In this document: one piece after another, positions 32,723-42,537 of the stretch
Position numbering within the stretch: position 1 is the stretch's first letter
Layout of the letters: the number at the start of each line of letters is the position of its first letter
Assembly (NCBI RefSeq): GCF_009827305.1
Contig: NZ_WTYJ01000001.1
Coordinates: forward strand, 1,488,001-1,552,000
Length of the DNA: 64,000 nt
Source of the DNA: Croceibacterium xixiisoli
GTDB lineage: Bacteria; Pseudomonadota; Alphaproteobacteria; Sphingomonadales; Sphingomonadaceae
Reading direction: 5' to 3'
The notes under the pieces: generated by a model
The model's database searches: none
Told to the model about the DNA's origin: nothing
The model's input: the letters and a program-made list of their open reading frames with translations, nothing else
Program-made: the position numbers and the translations under genes

Positions 32723-35362
32723 ATGCAGCTTGTCATTGTTGAATCGCCGGCCAAGGCGAAGACTATCGAGAAATACCTGGGCAAGGACTATCGCGTCCTG
32801 GCGTCCTATGGCCACATCCGCGACCTGCCGCCCAAGGATGGCAGCGTACGGCCGGACGAAGCCTTCGCGATGGACTGGGAAGTCTATGCCGACAAGCGGA
32901 ACAAGGATCAGGTCAAGGCGATCGTCGATGCCGCCAAGACGGCAGACCGTCTGATCCTGGCCACCGACCCTGATCGCGAAGGGGAAGCGATCAGCTGGCA
33001 TGTTCGGGAACTGCTGAAGAACCGCAAGGCTCTGCCCAAGGATGTGGAGCGGGTTACCTTCAACGCCATCACCAAACAGGCGGTGACCGATGCGATGAAG
33101 GCGCCGCGCGCGCTCGATACCGATCTGATCGACGCCTATCTGGCGCGCCGCGCGCTGGATTATCTGTTCGGTTTCACCCTCTCCCCCGTACTGTGGCGCA
33201 AGCTGCCGGGCGCGAAGAGCGCGGGCCGCGTGCAATCGGTCGCGCTGCGGCTGATCGTCGAACGCGAACGCGAAATCGAATCCTTCCGCGCCCAGGAATA
33301 TTGGTCCGTCGTCGCCAAGCTGGTGCAGGATGGCACAGCCTTTGATGCGCGGCTGGTTACATTCGATGGCAAGAAGCTGGACAAGCTGGCTCTGGGGGAC
33401 AAGGGCGCCGCCGATACAGCCAAGGCTGCGGTGGAAGCATCACGCTTCACCGTAGAAGAGGTCGAAACCAAGCCGCTCAAGCGCAATCCCGCCCCGCCAT
33501 TCACCACTTCCACCCTGCAGCAGGAAGCCGCGCGCAAGCTGGGCTTTTCCGCCAGCCACACCATGCGCTGCGCACAGAACCTCTACGAAGCGGGCGCGAT
33601 CACCTATATGCGTACCGATGGCGTGCAGATGGATGGCAGCGCCATCAGCGCCTGCCGCAAGGCCATTACCGAACGCTTCGACGGGCATTTCCTGCCGGAA
33701 AAGCCGCGCCATTACACCACCAAGGCCAAGAATGCGCAGGAAGCGCATGAAGCGATCCGGCCGACCGATTTCACCCGCGATCACGCCGGTTCGGGGGATG
33801 AGGCGCGGCTGTATGATCTGATCTTCAAGCGAGCCATGGCCAGCCAGATGGCCGCCGCCAGCCTGGAACGCACCACGGTGACCCTGCGCGATCCGACCGG
33901 GCGGCATGAATTGCGCGCCACCGGCCAGGTGGTCAAATTCTCTGGCTTCCTTGCTGTCTATGAAGAAGGCCGCGACCAGAAGGATGATGACGAGGCGGAG
34001 GGCCTGCTGCCGCTGATCCGCAAGGGTGATTCCCCGCACAAGCAGGGGGTGGATGCGACCCAGCACTTCACCCAGCCGCCGCCGCGCTTTGCCGAGGCCA
34101 GCCTGGTCAAGCGGATGGAGGAACTGGGTATCGGGCGCCCGTCCACCTATGCCTCCACCATTCAGACGCTGCGCGATCGCGGCTATGTCCGGATGGAGAA
34201 AAACCGTTTCTTTGCCGAGGATTCGGGCCGATTGCTGACCGCCTTCCTCGAACGGTTCTTCGAACGCTATGTCGCGTTCGATTTCACCGCCGGCATGGAA
34301 GACGAGTTGGACGATGTCTCGGGCGGGCGCGCCGAGTGGAAGGCTTTGCTCGAAGCGTTCTGGCGCGATTTCAAGCCCAAGAGCGACGAGGTGATGGAAC
34401 GCCAGCCTTCGGAAGTGACCGAGGCGCTGGACGAATTCCTCGATGCCTATCTCTTCCCGGCCAATGCCGATGGCACCGATCCGCGCCTGTGCCCCAAATG
34501 CGGGAAGGGGCGGCTGGCGCTGCGGGGCGGGCGGTTCGGGGCCTTCATCGGCTGTTCGGCCTATCCCGAATGCACCTTCCGCCGGAAATTCGGCCAACCG
34601 GGTGACGATGGCGCGGGTGACGATGTTTCCATGGGCATCGATCCGGCCACCGGGTTGGAGGTGGAACGCAAGGTCGGCCGGTTCGGGCCCTATATCCAGC
34701 TGGGTGAGGGCAAGGATGCCAAGCGGGCATCGATCCCCAAGGATCTGCCCGAATTCGATCTGGAATGGGCGCTCAAGCTGCTGAGCCTGCCACGCGAGGT
34801 CGGCACCCATCCAGAAAGCGGCGCCATGATCACCGCCAGCATCGGCCGCTATGGCCCCTATCTGGCGCATGACGGCAAATATGCGAAGCTGTCCTCCACC
34901 CGCGACGTCTTCGAAACCGGGATGAATGCGGCGGTGACGCTGCTGGCCGATGCCGCCAATCGCAAGGGCGGCGGCGCGCGGGCCAAGGCGGAACCGATCA
35001 AGACGCTGGGCGCGCACCCGACCAGCGGCGGCGAAATGCGCGTGCTGCCGGGCCGGTTCGGGCCCTATGTTACCGATGGCACCACCAATGCGACGATCCC
35101 CAAGGATATCGAACCGGCCGATCTGACCGAACAGCAGGCGATCGAACTGATCGACGCCCGCGTGGCCAAGGGCCCATCGACCAAGAAAAAGGCTGCGCGC
35201 AAGCCGGCCGCGAAGAAGGCGCCCGCAAAGAAAGCCGCCGCAGCCAAGGCCGATGGCGACAAGCCTGCCGCGAAGAAGCCAGCGGCCAAAAAACCGGCGG
35301 CGAAGAAAACCGCCGCCAAAAAGCCGGCTGCGGCGAAGAAAACCGCAGAAACCGCGGATTGA
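32723..35362 (+). CDS. topA: DNA topoisomerase I
   Basis: An 879-residue type IA topoisomerase relaxing negative supercoils. The Toprim domain has VIVESPAKAKTIEKYLG at the N terminus and ATDPDREGEAISWH. The active-site tyrosine is Tyr295 (GAITYMRTDG). A four-cysteine zinc motif starts at Cys590 (CPKCG, later GCSAYPEC), and two or three degenerate C-terminal repeats (RFGPYIQLG type) follow. The last 60 residues are almost entirely Lys, Ala and Pro in AAKKPAAKK-type repeats, a histone-H1-like tail that probably adds DNA affinity. The ATG at 32723 fits the family N terminus; an upstream extension of the frame covers the leader stem and is rejected. Confidence 0.97.
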   Translation: MQLVIVESPAKAKTIEKYLGKDYRVLASYGHIRDLPPKDGSVRPDEAFAMDWEVYADKRNKDQVKAIVDAAKTADRLILATDPDREGEAISWHVRELLKNRKALPKDVERVTFNAITKQAVTDAMKAPRALDTDLIDAYLARRALDYLFGFTLSPVLWRKLPGAKSAGRVQSVALRLIVEREREIESFRAQEYWSVVAKLVQDGTAFDARLVTFDGKKLDKLALGDKGAADTAKAAVEASRFTVEEVETKPLKRNPAPPFTTSTLQQEAARKLGFSASHTMRCAQNLYEAGAITYMRTDGVQMDGSAISACRKAITERFDGHFLPEKPRHYTTKAKNAQEAHEAIRPTDFTRDHAGSGDEARLYDLIFKRAMASQMAAASLERTTVTLRDPTGRHELRATGQVVKFSGFLAVYEEGRDQKDDDEAEGLLPLIRKGDSPHKQGVDATQHFTQPPPRFAEASLVKRMEELGIGRPSTYASTIQTLRDRGYVRMEKNRFFAEDSGRLLTAFLERFFERYVAFDFTAGMEDELDDVSGGRAEWKALLEAFWRDFKPKSDEVMERQPSEVTEALDEFLDAYLFPANADGTDPRLCPKCGKGRLALRGGRFGAFIGCSAYPECTFRRKFGQPGDDGAGDDVSMGIDPATGLEVERKVGRFGPYIQLGEGKDAKRASIPKDLPEFDLEWALKLLSLPREVGTHPESGAMITASIGRYGPYLAHDGKYAKLSSTRDVFETGMNAAVTLLADAANRKGGGARAKAEPIKTLGAHPTSGGEMRVLPGRFGPYVTDGTTNATIPKDIEPADLTEQQAIELIDARVAKGPSTKKKAARKPAAKKAPAKKAAAAKADGDKPAAKKPAAKKPAAKKTAAKKPAAAKKTAETAD

Positions 35363-35515
35363 GGCCGCTCGCATGATGGATTTCCCGAAGGCTGGACACG
35401 CTCCAACCTTCGGGACCGTCCTGCCGATCCCTTGATCTTCCCTGCGCGCAGGGGCACATGGCGAGCCGTGTTGCAGGAGCGAGCAGACGGGCCGTCCGTG
35501 GTGGATGGGCCAATC

Positions 35516-36913
35516 GTGACCAAGCCGTCGCCACAGGAAAGCGCCGTCGCCGATCCCGATGGTCTGCCCCTGCCGCGTCGCTGGTGGGCGATCATGGCCG
35601 TCAGTTTCGGCACCGCCGTGCTGGTGATCGACGGGCAGATCGCCAATGTCGCCCTGCCGACCATCGCCCGCGATCTGGGCGTTTCCAATGGTGTCATCAC
35701 CAGCGTGGTGACCGTTTACCAGCTGGTGCTGGTCATGGTGCTGCTGCCCTTTTCCAGCCTGGGTGACCGGGTCGGCCATCGCCGGCTCTATCAATATGGC
35801 CAGCTGCTGTTTCTGGTGGCATCGGCCCTGTGTCTGTTCGCCAGCACTTTCTGGTTCCTGATGGCCCTGCGCGCACTGCAGGCGCTGGGGGCGGGAATGG
35901 CGCTCAGCGTGTCGGCGGCCATGGTCCGCCAGATCTACCCCGCGAACAAGCTGGGCACCGGCATGGGCGTCAACAGCGTCATCGTCGCTTCATCAGGCGC
36001 CATTGCGCCGACGCTGGGCGGCTATATCGTCAGCCATCTGGACTGGCAGTGGGTCTTCGTCGCCCCGGTTCCCTTCGCGCTGCTGTCGCTGCTGCTCGGG
36101 CGCGCCTTGCCCGAACCGGTGCGGCGCGATGTGCCGGCCCAATGGATCAGCGGCGGCTGGAGCGCGCTGAGCATGCTGCTGCTGATCGGCGGCGCGCAGC
36201 TGGCCACGCATGAGAATTTCCCGATCGGCGCGGCGCTGATGGTGGCGGGCGTGATTTCCATCACTTTGCTGGTGCGGCGCGAAAAGGGGCGGGAAGCCCC
36301 GGTGGTGCCGGTCGACCTGCTGGCCAGGCCGGTGCTGGGCCTGTCGGCGCTGGCCGCGATCGCCTGCTTCACGGCGTCTGGCGCACTGATGCTCTCGCTG
36401 CCCTTCCGGCTCGAATCGCTCGGTTTCCGGCCCGATCAGGCCGGCCTGCTGCTGCTGCCGTTCCCGCTGACCATGCTGGTGGTCGCGCCGCTGTCCGGCT
36501 GGCTGTCGGACAGGATCGCCGCGACCAAGCTGGGCGTCACCGGCATGATGATCGCCATCGCCGGGCTGGTGCTGCTGGCAACCATGCCCGCGCAACCGGC
36601 CGAACTCGGCATTGCCTGGCGCCTGAGCCTGACGGCAGTCGGTTTCGGCCTGTTCTTCGCCCCCAATTCCCGCCTGCTGATCGGCCGCGCCCCGCGCGAA
36701 CGGGCGGCGGCGGCGGGCGGCCTGCTCTCGACCTCGCGCCTTCTGGGGCAGACGGTGGCGGCGGTCGTGGTCGGTATCCTGCTCGCCGGCGGGCTGGGCA
36801 CGGGCAATACCCCGCTGATCATCTCCTGCGCCTTGGCCGTGGTCGCCGCTCTGTGCAGCCTGGCACGCTTCCGTTCGATGAAGCAGGATCAGGCGGCATT
36901 GGCGCAGGATTGA
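35516..36913 (+). CDS. MFS drug-type exporter (DHA2 family, 14 helices)
   Basis: A 465-residue inner-membrane transporter of the 14-helix DHA2 group, expected to export small molecules using the proton gradient. Motif A (GDRVGHRRLY) lies after helix 2, IDGQIANVALPTIARDL is the typical first loop, and GGYIVSHLDWQWVF matches motif C plus the following loop. The start is uncertain: GTG at 35516 has GATGGG upstream and leaves 20 residues before helix 1. In-frame GTG codons at 35468, 35498 and 35501 and a TTG at 35432 are alternatives. No regulator is adjacent and the substrate is unknown. Confidence 0.88.
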   Translation: MTKPSPQESAVADPDGLPLPRRWWAIMAVSFGTAVLVIDGQIANVALPTIARDLGVSNGVITSVVTVYQLVLVMVLLPFSSLGDRVGHRRLYQYGQLLFLVASALCLFASTFWFLMALRALQALGAGMALSVSAAMVRQIYPANKLGTGMGVNSVIVASSGAIAPTLGGYIVSHLDWQWVFVAPVPFALLSLLLGRALPEPVRRDVPAQWISGGWSALSMLLLIGGAQLATHENFPIGAALMVAGVISITLLVRREKGREAPVVPVDLLARPVLGLSALAAIACFTASGALMLSLPFRLESLGFRPDQAGLLLLPFPLTMLVVAPLSGWLSDRIAATKLGVTGMMIAIAGLVLLATMPAQPAELGIAWRLSLTAVGFGLFFAPNSRLLIGRAPRERAAAAGGLLSTSRLLGQTVAAVVVGILLAGGLGTGNTPLIISCALAVVAALCSLARFRSMKQDQAALAQD

Positions 36914-37023
36914 TCCTCCTCGGCCCGCCGCAATTCAGTCCTCATCATGACTGGCAGGCGAACGGCTTTACTCCCCACCGCGGCCGGCGAATGGCGGTCC
37001 GAACAGGGGCGGGGGCCGACTAT

Positions 37024-37454
37024 ATGGCGATTGCGGGTTTGCTGGCAGCCAGCGTGATTGTGTTGCCCGCGCTGGATGACAGCACGGCGATGCGGCGGAT
37101 CATGGAACGCTATCCGCAAGAGGCAGCCAGTAGCGGCGTTTCGGGGCCATCGATGTCGAATATGTCGTAACGCCATAAGGCCGGGTGCAGGAATGCACCG
37201 TTCGGCAGGTGTCCGGTTACAGCGGTTTTGGCGCCGTCGTCTGCCATGCGATCAACCTGGTCGTCGGCGCCGACGGGCACCTCCAGCAATGCCAGGCAGT
37301 CAGCAGCCAGGCTCCGTCAGCCTTGACGCAGGTGGCCTGCGGCATGGTGGGGGGCTGGAACAGGATGGTCGAGGATGGTGCCGGTCAACCCGCGCCCCAT
37401 GTCACGCGACTGCATGATCGCTTTCGCGAGGAAGAACCTGCCGTTTTCGATTGA
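37024..37454 (+). pseudogene. decayed TonB-C-terminal-domain-like protein gene
   Basis: The first frame (ATG 37024) gives a signal-like hydrophobic segment and ERYPQEAASSGVSG. It then runs into a stop at 37168-37170. Adding one G to the run at 37143-37146 would continue it as AIDVEYVVTP, meet an in-frame TAA (37176-37178) where a charged residue is expected, and go on as GRVQECTVRQVSG to the stop at 37452. The pattern of YP-A-G-G, V-Y-V-P-GRV--C-V--SG resembles TonB C-terminal modules, seemingly in two tandem copies (second at DGHLQQCQAV). One frameshift plus one nonsense codon indicates a pseudogene. The 110 bases before it hold nothing I recognise. Confidence 0.5.
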
Positions 37455-37515
37455 TACTATCAAGCTGTTATAACGTATCATTGATTCCCGGACGGCAGAC
37501 GGGTAGGGCGCGCCC

Positions 37516-38685
37516 ATGCCTTCAGATCAGATCGCCAACGCGACCACCGCCGGGGCGGTCAAATCCCGCATCCTGTCTATCGACGCCCTGCGCGGGCTGG
37601 TGATCCTGCTGATGCTGGTCGATCACACGCGCGAATTCTTCTATCTCCACGCGCAGGTCAGCGATCCGATGGATGTATCGACCACGGCACCCGCGCTGTT
37701 CTTTTCCCGCCTTGCCGCGCATCTTTGCGCGCCGGTGTTCGTGGCTCTGACCGGGCTGGCCGCCTGGCTCTATGCCGCGCCACGGGGCGGAGCGGGGGCG
37801 GCCTCTTCTTTCCTGGTCCGGCGCGGGCTTTTCCTGATCATGCTGGAATGGACCGTGGTGAACTTCGCCTGGAATTTCGATCTCTTGCCGCCGATGATCT
37901 TCCTGCAGGTCATCTGGGTCATCGGTCTGTCAATGCTGGCGCTGGCGGCGCTGGTGCATCTGCCGCGCAAGCTGCTGATCGCGGTCGGCTTGGTGATCGT
38001 GCTCGGGCACAATCTGCTCGATCCCGTGCATGTCGCTCCCGGCGATCCCGGCCATGTCCTGTGGGCGGTGCTGCATGATCGCGGCGTGATCGATCTGCCC
38101 TTCGGCGGGCAGGCGCGAACATCCTATCCGCTGTTGCCCTGGATCGGCGTGATCGCGCTGGGCTATGCCGTGGGTCCGTGGTTTGCGAAGGGCGCGGATG
38201 CCGCAGGGCGCCACCGGGCGCTGGTGGTCACCGGACTGGGCGCGTTGACCCTGTTCCTGCTGCTTCGGACCATCAACCTCTATGGCGAACCGACCCCCTG
38301 GGTTGCAGGCGAAACCGGGCTGCAGACGCTGATGAGCTTCCTCAATGTCACCAAATATCCGCCATCAGCCGATTTCCTGTTGCTGACGCTGGGATGCGGC
38401 GCGCTGTTGCTGCGCGGGCTGGAGGGATTGCCCGGGCGGTTGCCCGCGCTGCTTTCCGTTTTCGGATCGGCGCCGCTGTTCTTCTACATCCTCCACCTCT
38501 ATTTGCTGCACGCGCTCAACCGGCTTTGGGGACTGGCCACTGGCGCGACCGAACTGGTCAGCCTGCCCAATGTCGCGGCCATCTGGCTGATGGCCGCGCT
38601 GGTTGCCATCCCCTGCTGGTTCGCCTGTCGCCGCTTTGCCGCAGCCAAGCACACCAGCAGCGCCTGGTGGATGAAATATCTGTGA
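37516..38685 (+). CDS. membrane acyltransferase-like protein (DUF1624, heparan-alpha-glucosaminide N-acetyltransferase-like)
   Basis: A 389-residue membrane protein with about ten helices. The N-terminal SIDALRGLVILLMLVDHTREFF is the family hallmark, with the DALRG motif and a conserved His. LTGLAAWLY and FILHLYLLHALNR-like helices follow. Relatives transfer acetyl groups from cytosolic acetyl-CoA to extracytoplasmic acceptors, probably envelope glycans here. The ATG at 37516 follows GGGTAGGG. It stands alone after the decayed TonB-like gene. Confidence 0.82.
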   Translation: MPSDQIANATTAGAVKSRILSIDALRGLVILLMLVDHTREFFYLHAQVSDPMDVSTTAPALFFSRLAAHLCAPVFVALTGLAAWLYAAPRGGAGAASSFLVRRGLFLIMLEWTVVNFAWNFDLLPPMIFLQVIWVIGLSMLALAALVHLPRKLLIAVGLVIVLGHNLLDPVHVAPGDPGHVLWAVLHDRGVIDLPFGGQARTSYPLLPWIGVIALGYAVGPWFAKGADAAGRHRALVVTGLGALTLFLLLRTINLYGEPTPWVAGETGLQTLMSFLNVTKYPPSADFLLLTLGCGALLLRGLEGLPGRLPALLSVFGSAPLFFYILHLYLLHALNRLWGLATGATELVSLPNVAAIWLMAALVAIPCWFACRRFAAAKHTSSAWWMKYL

Positions 38686-38746
38686 GGCTCCAAATTACCG
38701 ATTTTCCGCTCAGACCATCTTTAAAATCGCGCTACCTTTCCCGATC

Positions 38747-39286
38747 ATGAAAAAGAACATCATGATCGATTGCGAAGCTTCGGGCCCATGTCCGCAGTTC
38801 GGCAGCCTGATCAGCTTTGGTGCGGTGGTGATTGAACCATCGCTGGATCGCCAATACCGCTCCCCGTGCATCCGCCCCGATTGCGATGCTTTCGATCCTG
38901 CTGCCTATGCCGCCATCGGCATGAGCCGGGCAGATCACCTCGGCAATGTGCAGTGCAACCTTGCCGATGCCATTGCCAGTTTTGCCGGCTGGGTCGCAAA
39001 TTTGGACGCAGACCGGGTGGTCTTCTGGTCGGACAACCCTGCCTTTGACTGGCAGTGGATCAACCATGGCTTTGCCACAGCCGGGATAGCCAATCCCTTC
39101 GGTCATTCGGCCCGCCGGTTGGGCGATCTCTATGCCGGACTGGAACGCAAGCCGGCCAATACGCAAGGGTGGAAGAAATACCGACAGACCCCGCATGATC
39201 ACGATCCGCTCAACGATGCGCTCGGCAATGCCGAAGCCATGCTGGCGATATTGGGCAAACATGGAATGGCAGGCTGGACGGAATAG
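38747..39286 (+). CDS. 3'-5' exonuclease of the DEDDh / Rv2179c-like group
   Basis: A 179-residue RNase H-fold exonuclease. Asp8 and Glu10 (MIDCEASG) are the first metal ligands, [11 protein letters not shown] supplies the second motif, and [15 protein letters not shown] the third with its general-base histidine and aspartate. The layout matches small exoribonuclease-like DEDD proteins of the Rv2179c type. Substrate (RNA or DNA) is not decided by sequence. It lies 50 bases ahead of pccB on the same strand with a separate ribosome binding site. Confidence 0.82.
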   Translation: MKKNIMIDCEASGPCPQFGSLISFGAVVIEPSLDRQYRSPCIRPDCDAFDPAAYAAIGMSRADHLGNVQCNLADAIASFAGWVANLDADRVVFWSDNPAFDWQWINHGFATAGIANPFGHSARRLGDLYAGLERKPANTQGWKKYRQTPHDHDPLNDALGNAEAMLAILGKHGMAGWTE

Positions 39287-39336
39287 TTTATTCCTGCACA
39301 TTCAGGCCTGAGAGAACGGGCCAGCGGGGAGAATGC

Positions 39337-40863
39337 ATGTCCGCCAATATCGCAGAACTCGAACGCCGCCGCGCCGCTGCCAGGCTGGGGGGCGGGCAGG
39401 CGCGGATCGATGCGCAGCATGCCAAGGGCAAGCTGACCGCGCGGGAGCGGATCGATGTGCTGCTCGATGACGGGTCGTTCGAAGGCTATGACATGTTCGT
39501 CGAACACAATTGCACCGATTTCGGCATGGCGGAAAAAACCATTCCGGGGGATGGGGTGGTCACCGGCAGCGGCACGATCAACGGGCGGCTGGTGTTCGTC
39601 TTCAGCCAGGATTTCACCGTTTTCGGCGGCAGCCTGTCCGAACGCCATGCGCAGAAAATCTGCAAGATCATGGATATGGCCATGAAGGTCGGCGCCCCCG
39701 TCATCGGCCTGAACGACAGCGGCGGCGCCCGCATTCAGGAAGGGGTCGCCAGCCTGGCCGGCTATGCCGAGGTGTTCCAGCGCAATGTGCTGGCCAGCGG
39801 CGTGGTGCCGCAACTCAGCCTGATCATGGGGCCTTGCGCGGGCGGGGCGGTCTATTCCCCGGCGATGACCGACTTCATATTCATGGTGAAGGATTCCTCC
39901 TACATGTTCGTCACCGGGCCCGAAGTGGTCCGGACCGTCACCAACGAAATCGTCACCCAGGAGGAACTGGGCGGGGCGGTCACCCACACCACGCGCACGG
40001 GTGTCGCCGATCTGGCGCTGGACAATGATGTGGAGGCGCTGCTGGCGGCGCGTGAGTTCATCAGCTTCCTGCCGGCCAGTAACCGCGCCGATGCGCCCGA
40101 ACTGCCCTGCGATGATCCGTGGGATCGGGCCGAACCCAGCCTTGATACGCTGATACCGGCCAGTGCCAACCAGCCCTATGACATGCACGAACTGGTGCGC
40201 AAGGTGTTGGACGAAGGCGATTTCTTCGAAATCCAGCCGGCCCATGGCGGCAATATTCTCTGTGGCTTCGGCCGGGTGGAGGGGCGCACGGTGGGCGTGG
40301 TCGCCAATCAGCCGATGGTGCTGGCCGGGGTGCTGGATATCAACGCCAGCCGCAAGGCAGCGCGCTTCGTGCGTTTCTGCGACGCCTTCGGCATTCCGAT
40401 CCTGACCTTTGTCGATGTGCCGGGCTTCCTGCCGGGCACGGCGCAGGAACATGGCGGCATCATCAAGCATGGTGCCAAGCTGCTGTTCGCCTATGCCGAA
40501 GCCACCGTGCCCAAGATCACCGTGATCACGCGCAAGGCCTATGGCGGCGCCTATGACGTGATGGCCTCAAAACATCTGCGCGGGGATTTCAACTACGCCT
40601 GGCCCACCGCGGAAATCGCTGTGATGGGGGCCAAGGGCGCGGTGGAGATCATCTTTCGCGGGCTGTCGCCCGAAGCGATCGCCGAAAAGACCCGCGAGTA
40701 TGAAGACCGCTTCGCCAATCCCTTCATCGCGGCCCAGCGCGGCTACATCGATGAGGTGATCATGCCCCATGCCACCCGCCGGCGGATCGCGCTCGGTCTG
40801 CGCATGCTACGCGGCAAGGCACTGGAAAACCCCTGGAAAAAGCACGACAATCTGCCGCTGTAG
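39337..40863 (+). CDS. pccB: acyl-CoA carboxylase carboxyltransferase subunit (propionyl-CoA carboxylase beta)
   Basis: A 508-residue carboxyltransferase moving CO2 from biotin to propionyl-CoA. Both crotonase-fold halves are complete. Biotin- and acyl-CoA-site motifs include [14 protein letters not shown] and [12 protein letters not shown] in the first half, and [24 protein letters not shown] and [15 protein letters not shown] in the second. Length is typical. The ATG at 39337 follows GGGGAGAA. The biotin carboxylase (alpha) subunit is not in the window, as the following genes are on the other strand. Confidence 0.95.
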   Translation: MSANIAELERRRAAARLGGGQARIDAQHAKGKLTARERIDVLLDDGSFEGYDMFVEHNCTDFGMAEKTIPGDGVVTGSGTINGRLVFVFSQDFTVFGGSLSERHAQKICKIMDMAMKVGAPVIGLNDSGGARIQEGVASLAGYAEVFQRNVLASGVVPQLSLIMGPCAGGAVYSPAMTDFIFMVKDSSYMFVTGPEVVRTVTNEIVTQEELGGAVTHTTRTGVADLALDNDVEALLAAREFISFLPASNRADAPELPCDDPWDRAEPSLDTLIPASANQPYDMHELVRKVLDEGDFFEIQPAHGGNILCGFGRVEGRTVGVVANQPMVLAGVLDINASRKAARFVRFCDAFGIPILTFVDVPGFLPGTAQEHGGIIKHGAKLLFAYAEATVPKITVITRKAYGGAYDVMASKHLRGDFNYAWPTAEIAVMGAKGAVEIIFRGLSPEAIAEKTREYEDRFANPFIAAQRGYIDEVIMPHATRRRIALGLRMLRGKALENPWKKHDNLPL

Positions 40864-40869
40864 CAGCAG

Positions 40870-41415
40870 CTATCCCCGCGCTGACCGCATCTGCGGGGGT
40901 TGGGGCGGTATTGTGTACAACTGGTCCAGCGGGATTCCCGTCTCAGGCTGACAGGCAGGCTGGCCCAGTTGCGTCACGGTCAGTTGCGGCAGGCCACACA
41001 GTTCCGCAGCCTCAATGACCGAAGGCAGCGGATCATCCGCCCGCAATTCACCAACCACCAGCGGCAGAGCAATGGATGTGTCGCGCTGCGCCAGCCCCAG
41101 AATGGCTTCTGCCCTGACAGCTTCGTCGCTGTCACCGGCCGCCCGCTGCAATATGTCGCGCACGGCCGGCGTGTCGATCTGGTCCTCAGCCAGCAGGTAG
41201 ATCGCCCATTCGCGGTTTATCGCATCCTGATCGCCGGTCAGGAACATCAACAGGCGGAGGTTTTCCTCGGCTGCCGGATCGTCGAAAAGAATGACCTTTT
41301 CTGCAATGGCATCCAGCAGAAAAGGCGACGTTGGCAAATAGCGATCGGTCATGTCGGCTAGCTGGCACAGGCTGATCCTGTCTCGCAAGCGCACAAATCC
41401 GTAGCTTTCGATCAC
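40870..41415 (-). CDS. HEAT-like repeat protein of unknown function, last gene after aroB
   Basis: A 181-residue soluble protein with repeated helical pairs (for example DTPAVRDILQRAAGDSDEAVRAEAILGLAQRD in the middle) resembling HEAT or armadillo scaffolds. The GTG at 41415 lies 12 bases after the aroB stop, so it is probably cotranscribed. An ATG 21 codons later (MTDRYLPTSP) is another possible start. It converges on pccB with only six bases between the stops. I know no link between such proteins and shikimate synthesis. Confidence 0.7.
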   Translation of the reverse strand: MIESYGFVRLRDRISLCQLADMTDRYLPTSPFLLDAIAEKVILFDDPAAEENLRLLMFLTGDQDAINREWAIYLLAEDQIDTPAVRDILQRAAGDSDEAVRAEAILGLAQRDTSIALPLVVGELRADDPLPSVIEAAELCGLPQLTVTQLGQPACQPETGIPLDQLYTIPPQPPQMRSARG

Positions 41416-41427
41416 CCGTGCGCCGAT

Positions 41428-42537
41428 TCAGGCAGTTTTCAACTGTTCATCCAGAAAATGGGCAATGTCATCCAGCGCCACCTGCTTATCCAGGAATGCT
41501 TCCCCCACGCCGCGCAACAGTACGAAGGGCAGGGTGCCGGAATCCATCTTCTTGTCATGCAACATGTGATTGGCCAGCTTGCGCCCGTCGGCATCCATGC
41601 CCAGCGCCGCGATGCTGATCGGCAGGCCGGAGGCACCGATGGCCGCCACCACGCGTTCGCCATCGGCCTCGCTGATATAGCCGCGCCGTGCCGAATATCG
41701 GGCTGCCAGCACCATGCCCAGCGCCACGCCTTCGCCATGCAGCAGGCGGTCGGAAAAACCGGTTTCCGCCTCCAGCGCATGGCCGAAAGTATGCCCCAGG
41801 TTCAGCAGCGCGCGCGCGCCGGTCGTTTCCCGCTCGTCCTCGGCCACGATCCGGGCCTTGGCCTTGACGCTTTCCGTGACGGCATAATCCTGCGCTGCCT
41901 TGTCGCCGGCCATGACCTTGGGCCCTTCGGTTTCGCACCAGTCGAAGAAAGCGCGGTCCCCCAGAATGCCGTATTTGATCACTTCTGCATAACCGGCGCG
42001 GGTTTCGCGCACCGGCAGCGTGTCCAGCGTGGCCAGATCGGCCAGCACCAGCCCCGGCTGGTGAAACGCGCCGACCAGATTCTTGCCCGCGCTGGTGTTG
42101 ATCGCGGTCTTGCCGCCAACCGACGAATCGACCTGCGCCAGCAGAGTGGTGGGCAATTGCACGAAGCCGCAGCCGCGCTTCATGATGGAGGCGGCAAAAC
42201 CGGTCAGATCGCCGATCACCCCGCCGCCCAGCGCCAGGATATGGTCGCCGCGCTCCACCTCTTCATCCAGCAGCCAGTCCATTACCCGTTCCAGCACGCG
42301 CCAGCTCTTGGCGCCTTCACCGGGATCGAGCACCAGCCAGCGCGGTTCCTTGCCGGCCGCTTCCAGCGATGTGGCCACGGTGTCGCGCCACAGCCCGGCG
42401 ACGTTCGAATCGGTGACGATTGGCACCCGCTGCTTGCGCAGCAGTTTGCCGCACTGGCCGGCCACATCGGCCAGCAATCCGCTGCCCACGCGCACTTCAT
42501 ACGAACGCCCGGCAAGGGCCACAGGGATTACAGCCAT
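41428..42537 (-). CDS. aroB: 3-dehydroquinate synthase
   Basis: A 369-residue NAD- and zinc-dependent enzyme cyclising DAHP to 3-dehydroquinate in the shikimate pathway. Motifs seen include LGGGVIGDLTGFAAS, RGCGFVQLPTTLLAQVDSSVGGKTAIN (in parts), KYGILGD and the zinc-ligand region LNLGHTFGHALE. The ATG lies ten bases inside the end of aroK, so translation is coupled. Confidence 0.97.
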   Translation of the reverse strand: MAVIPVALAGRSYEVRVGSGLLADVAGQCGKLLRKQRVPIVTDSNVAGLWRDTVATSLEAAGKEPRWLVLDPGEGAKSWRVLERVMDWLLDEEVERGDHILALGGGVIGDLTGFAASIMKRGCGFVQLPTTLLAQVDSSVGGKTAINTSAGKNLVGAFHQPGLVLADLATLDTLPVRETRAGYAEVIKYGILGDRAFFDWCETEGPKVMAGDKAAQDYAVTESVKAKARIVAEDERETTGARALLNLGHTFGHALEAETGFSDRLLHGEGVALGMVLAARYSARRGYISEADGERVVAAIGASGLPISIAALGMDADGRKLANHMLHDKKMDSGTLPFVLLRGVGEAFLDKQVALDDIAHFLDEQLKTA

